NCBI GenBank assembly: GCA_905373555.1
Contig: CAJPTP010000051.1
Location: 1-7,159, forward strand
Reading direction: 5' to 3'
Origin: an uncultured Francisella sp.
GTDB taxonomy: Bacteria > Pseudomonadota > Gammaproteobacteria > Burkholderiales > Neisseriaceae
Length of the DNA stretch: 7,159 nt
This document shows positions 5,791 through 7,159 of the stretch, in pieces (the stretch's first letter is position 1; each line of letters opens with the position of its first letter). Made by a program: the position numbers and the translations under genes. Under the pieces are notes generated by a model that saw only the letters and a program-made list of their open reading frames with translations, was not told the origin of the DNA and did no database searches.

Positions 5791-6981
5791 CTAACGCACG
5801 GCGATGCGCGCCCGGATCTTTTCGGCCAAGCGCTCGACGGCGCTGACATACAGCCTGGAGCGGTTGTACTGCCAAATCACCATGAAATTGTACAAGCCCA
5901 CGCGCAGCTCGGAGTCGCCCGAATCCAACCGCAAGGCGTAGGGGAAGCCGAATTCCGTGTTTTCGTCGATTCCCTGGGCGGGAATGAAATCCAAGCCGTA
6001 GCCGAAGCGCAGCGCCGCAAGCGGCGCCTGCAGATCCGTGTCTTTGTCGATCAAGGCGCCCAAGTCCTTCAGCGGCGCTTGGGGATTCACCCGGCGAACG
6101 GGCAGGCTGATCGGCTCGCCCCGGCGCCAACGAAAATAGCGCAGGTAATTCGCGACCGAGGCGGCGACGTCGCCCGGGTTCGACCAAATGTCGGCAAACC
6201 CGTCGCCGTCGAAGTCCACCGCGTAGTACTCGTAGCTCGTGGGCATGAATTGCGGCATGCCCATGGCGCCCGCGTAGCTGCTTTTGAAGGACCCGGGGTC
6301 GCGGCCCAAGCCGTAGGACAGGCGCAGAAGGTGACTCAACTCGTCTTGGAACATGGCTTGCCTGCGCGGGTGATGGAAAGACAGCGTGGTCAGGGCGTCC
6401 ACCGCCCGGTAGGAGCCCATGTTGCGGCCCATGTTCGTCTCGACCGCCAAAATGGCCAAAATCACTTCCTTTTCGACGCCGAAGCGGCGCTCGACCTCGT
6501 CAAAAACGGCGGCGTTGCGGCGATAGAAGGCGGCCGCCTGATCGGCCTTGGCGTCGGAGGCGTTGTTTTTGGCGAACGTCGTCCACGTCGCCGTCGCGGT
6601 CGAAGGCCGCTCGACCGCCGCGATGACGCTGTCCTTGGGCTCGATCACGGACAAGACGGGCCGCGCGGCCTCGGCCACGGGCCGCGGCAACCGCCGCATG
6701 AAGCAATCCAGATCCGGGCAGGGAACCGCGTAGGGATTGGGCCGCCCGATCTTGGGCGGGATCAGTGGCTTTTGCGGGGCGCGGGGGCGCGCCGGCGGCG
6801 CGGAAACGGCCGGGCGCGCCGCCGTTCCGGCGACGTGGTTTGGAGACGGCGCGGCGCAGGCGGGCAAAACCAAGGCGCACAGCGCCCAAGCCCACAGCGC
6901 CCGCGCCCTTGACCGCGGCCAAGCCGCGAAAAGCCGCCCCAAAAGGGCGAACGAACGGGGGCGAATCCTAAAAGCGAGCAT
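5791..6981 (-). CDS. mltB: Membrane-bound lytic murein transglycosylase B (MltB family)
   Basis: The enzyme cleaves the MurNAc-GlcNAc glycosidic bond of peptidoglycan, forming 1,6-anhydro ends, in the periplasm. With the ATG at 6981 the protein has 396 residues. An Arg-rich N-region precedes a hydrophobic segment ALWAWALCALVL (28-39) and a lipobox-like LPAC with C42. This predicts a lipoprotein, although the N-region is long and Pro at -2 is atypical. A Pro/Ala-rich linker runs to about residue 85. The catalytic Glu is E181 in ILAVETNMGRNMG. SYAGAMGMPQFMPTSY (235-250) is the family signature. An EF-hand-like calcium loop, DFDGDGFADIWSNPGD, spans 256-271, as in E. coli Slt35. A C-terminal YNRSRLYVSAV motif (372-382) closes the domain. 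The start is chosen for AAGGTG five bases upstream; a TTG at 7005 would add eight residues. dnaX follows after 62 bases, perhaps co-transcribed. Confidence 0.92.
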   Translation of the reverse strand: MLAFRIRPRSFALLGRLFAAWPRSRARALWAWALCALVLPACAAPSPNHVAGTAARPAVSAPPARPRAPQKPLIPPKIGRPNPYAVPCPDLDCFMRRLPRPVAEAARPVLSVIEPKDSVIAAVERPSTATATWTTFAKNNASDAKADQAAAFYRRNAAVFDEVERRFGVEKEVILAILAVETNMGRNMGSYRAVDALTTLSFHHPRRQAMFQDELSHLLRLSYGLGRDPGSFKSSYAGAMGMPQFMPTSYEYYAVDFDGDGFADIWSNPGDVAASVANYLRYFRWRRGEPISLPVRRVNPQAPLKDLGALIDKDTDLQAPLAALRFGYGLDFIPAQGIDENTEFGFPYALRLDSGDSELRVGLYNFMVIWQYNRSRLYVSAVERLAEKIRARIAVR

Positions 6982-6986
6982 GGCGG

Positions 6987-6992
6987 CACCTT
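6987..6992 (-). promoter_or_regulatory. Ribosome binding site of mltB
   Basis: AAGGTG lies five bases before the ATG at 6981 and supports this start over the in-frame TTG at 7005. The TTG has a weaker AGGG six bases ahead of it, inside a hairpin. Confidence 0.55.
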
Positions 6993-7003
6993 GCGATTGC
7001 GAC

Positions 7004-7022
7004 AAAAAAAGCCCTGCGGGGC
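7004..7022 (-). terminator. Short hairpin followed by T7, upstream of mltB
   Basis: On the minus strand a 4-bp stem (GCCC, 7022-7019, with GGGC, 7014-7011) has a four-base loop and is followed by seven T residues (7010-7004). It resembles a weak intrinsic terminator. It could end an upstream minus-strand gene outside the window, or act as an early attenuator in the mltB leader. The stem is short, so the call is tentative. Confidence 0.35.
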
Positions 7023-7029
7023 GGGGCCG

Positions 7030-7038
7030 ATTTTAGCA
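7030..7038 (-). promoter_or_regulatory. Candidate extended -10 promoter for mltB
   Basis: TGCTAAAAT at 7038-7030 on the minus strand fits an extended -10 element (TGn followed by TAAAAT, five of six consensus bases). No -35 hexamer is seen at the expected distance, which is tolerable for extended -10 promoters. Transcription would begin near 7023 and run through the hairpin and T7 before the mltB start. Confidence 0.4.
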
Positions 7039-7040
7039 TA

Positions 7041-7053
7041 GCCGAAATTCGGC
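7041..7053 (-). promoter_or_regulatory. 13-bp perfect dyad beside the mltB -10 element
   Basis: GCCGAAATTCGGC has two 6-base arms about a single central base. It begins five bases upstream of the -10 hexamer, in the place of the promoter spacer. It could be an operator for a dimeric regulator or simply a hairpin; no known binding site is recognised. Confidence 0.3.
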
Positions 7054-7159
7054 CCGCCGCCGGGCCAAGCGGAGGGGCTCGGCCCAGGCGCGGGGCTTTC
7101 GGCGCACAAGCCGGATGGGCAAGAGAAAAACAAGAAAGGCAAGAAGGAAACGCGGGGGG
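7054..7159. other. Upstream non-coding sequence
   Basis: No convincing gene lies here. A hairpin of 5 bp, one mismatch and 3 bp occupies 7062-7085. The last 45 bases of the plus strand are purine-rich and include AAGGAA at 7144-7149, which could serve a divergent plus-strand gene beginning beyond the window edge. Nothing more can be supported. Confidence 0.4.

Noticed and set aside
4425..5849. Minus-strand open frame of 474 codons as a separate gene
   Set aside because: It is the minus-one frame of dnaX. Only its last codons after the A10 run are likely to be translated, as the end of gamma.

Overview
The window is about two-thirds G+C and carries one block of five genes, all on the minus strand. 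In transcription order they are mltB (lytic murein transglycosylase B), dnaX (DNA polymerase III tau/gamma clamp-loader subunit), a ybaB/ebfC nucleoid-associated protein gene, recR (recombination mediator) and menA (1,4-dihydroxy-2-naphthoate polyprenyltransferase). No insertion sequence, tRNA, rRNA, CRISPR array or phage gene is visible. The dnaX-ybaB-recR order is a widely conserved bacterial housekeeping cluster. The YbaB N-terminus and the RecR C-terminal signature look betaproteobacterial. A MenA gene in such a background suggests a menaquinone-using, oxygen-limited member of Burkholderiales such as Sutterellaceae. That placement is an inference.

Layout, read along the minus strand from high to low coordinates. 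7159-6982 is an upstream non-coding region with a possible extended -10 promoter and a hairpin followed by T7. 6981-5791 is mltB. 5728-2255 is dnaX, starting 62 bases after the mltB stop. 2254-2107 is a non-coding gap with a hairpin after dnaX, a perfect TATAAT and two short hairpins ahead of ybaB. 2106-1768 is ybaB. 1740-1717 is a good intrinsic terminator candidate. 1685-999 is recR. 1012-14 is menA, which starts with GTG inside the end of recR. Bases 1-13 hold nothing recognisable.

Functionally, dnaX, ybaB and recR belong to chromosome replication, nucleoid organisation and recombinational repair. mltB trims peptidoglycan in the envelope. menA supplies demethylmenaquinone for respiration.

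The most striking feature is an A10 run in the dnaX coding strand at 4462-4453. Both alternative reading frames stop within a few codons after it, predicting truncated gamma proteins of 427 or 434 residues beside full-length tau (1157 residues). This is the layout expected of programmed transcriptional slippage or ribosomal frameshifting, and the 434-residue size is close to E. coli gamma. Tau itself is unusually long: it has a roughly 490-residue low-complexity linker and a roughly 155-residue basic tail after its last conserved domain. RecR keeps its helix-hairpin-helix and zinc motifs but has lost several normally conserved Toprim residues. I see no wholly new multi-gene system here.
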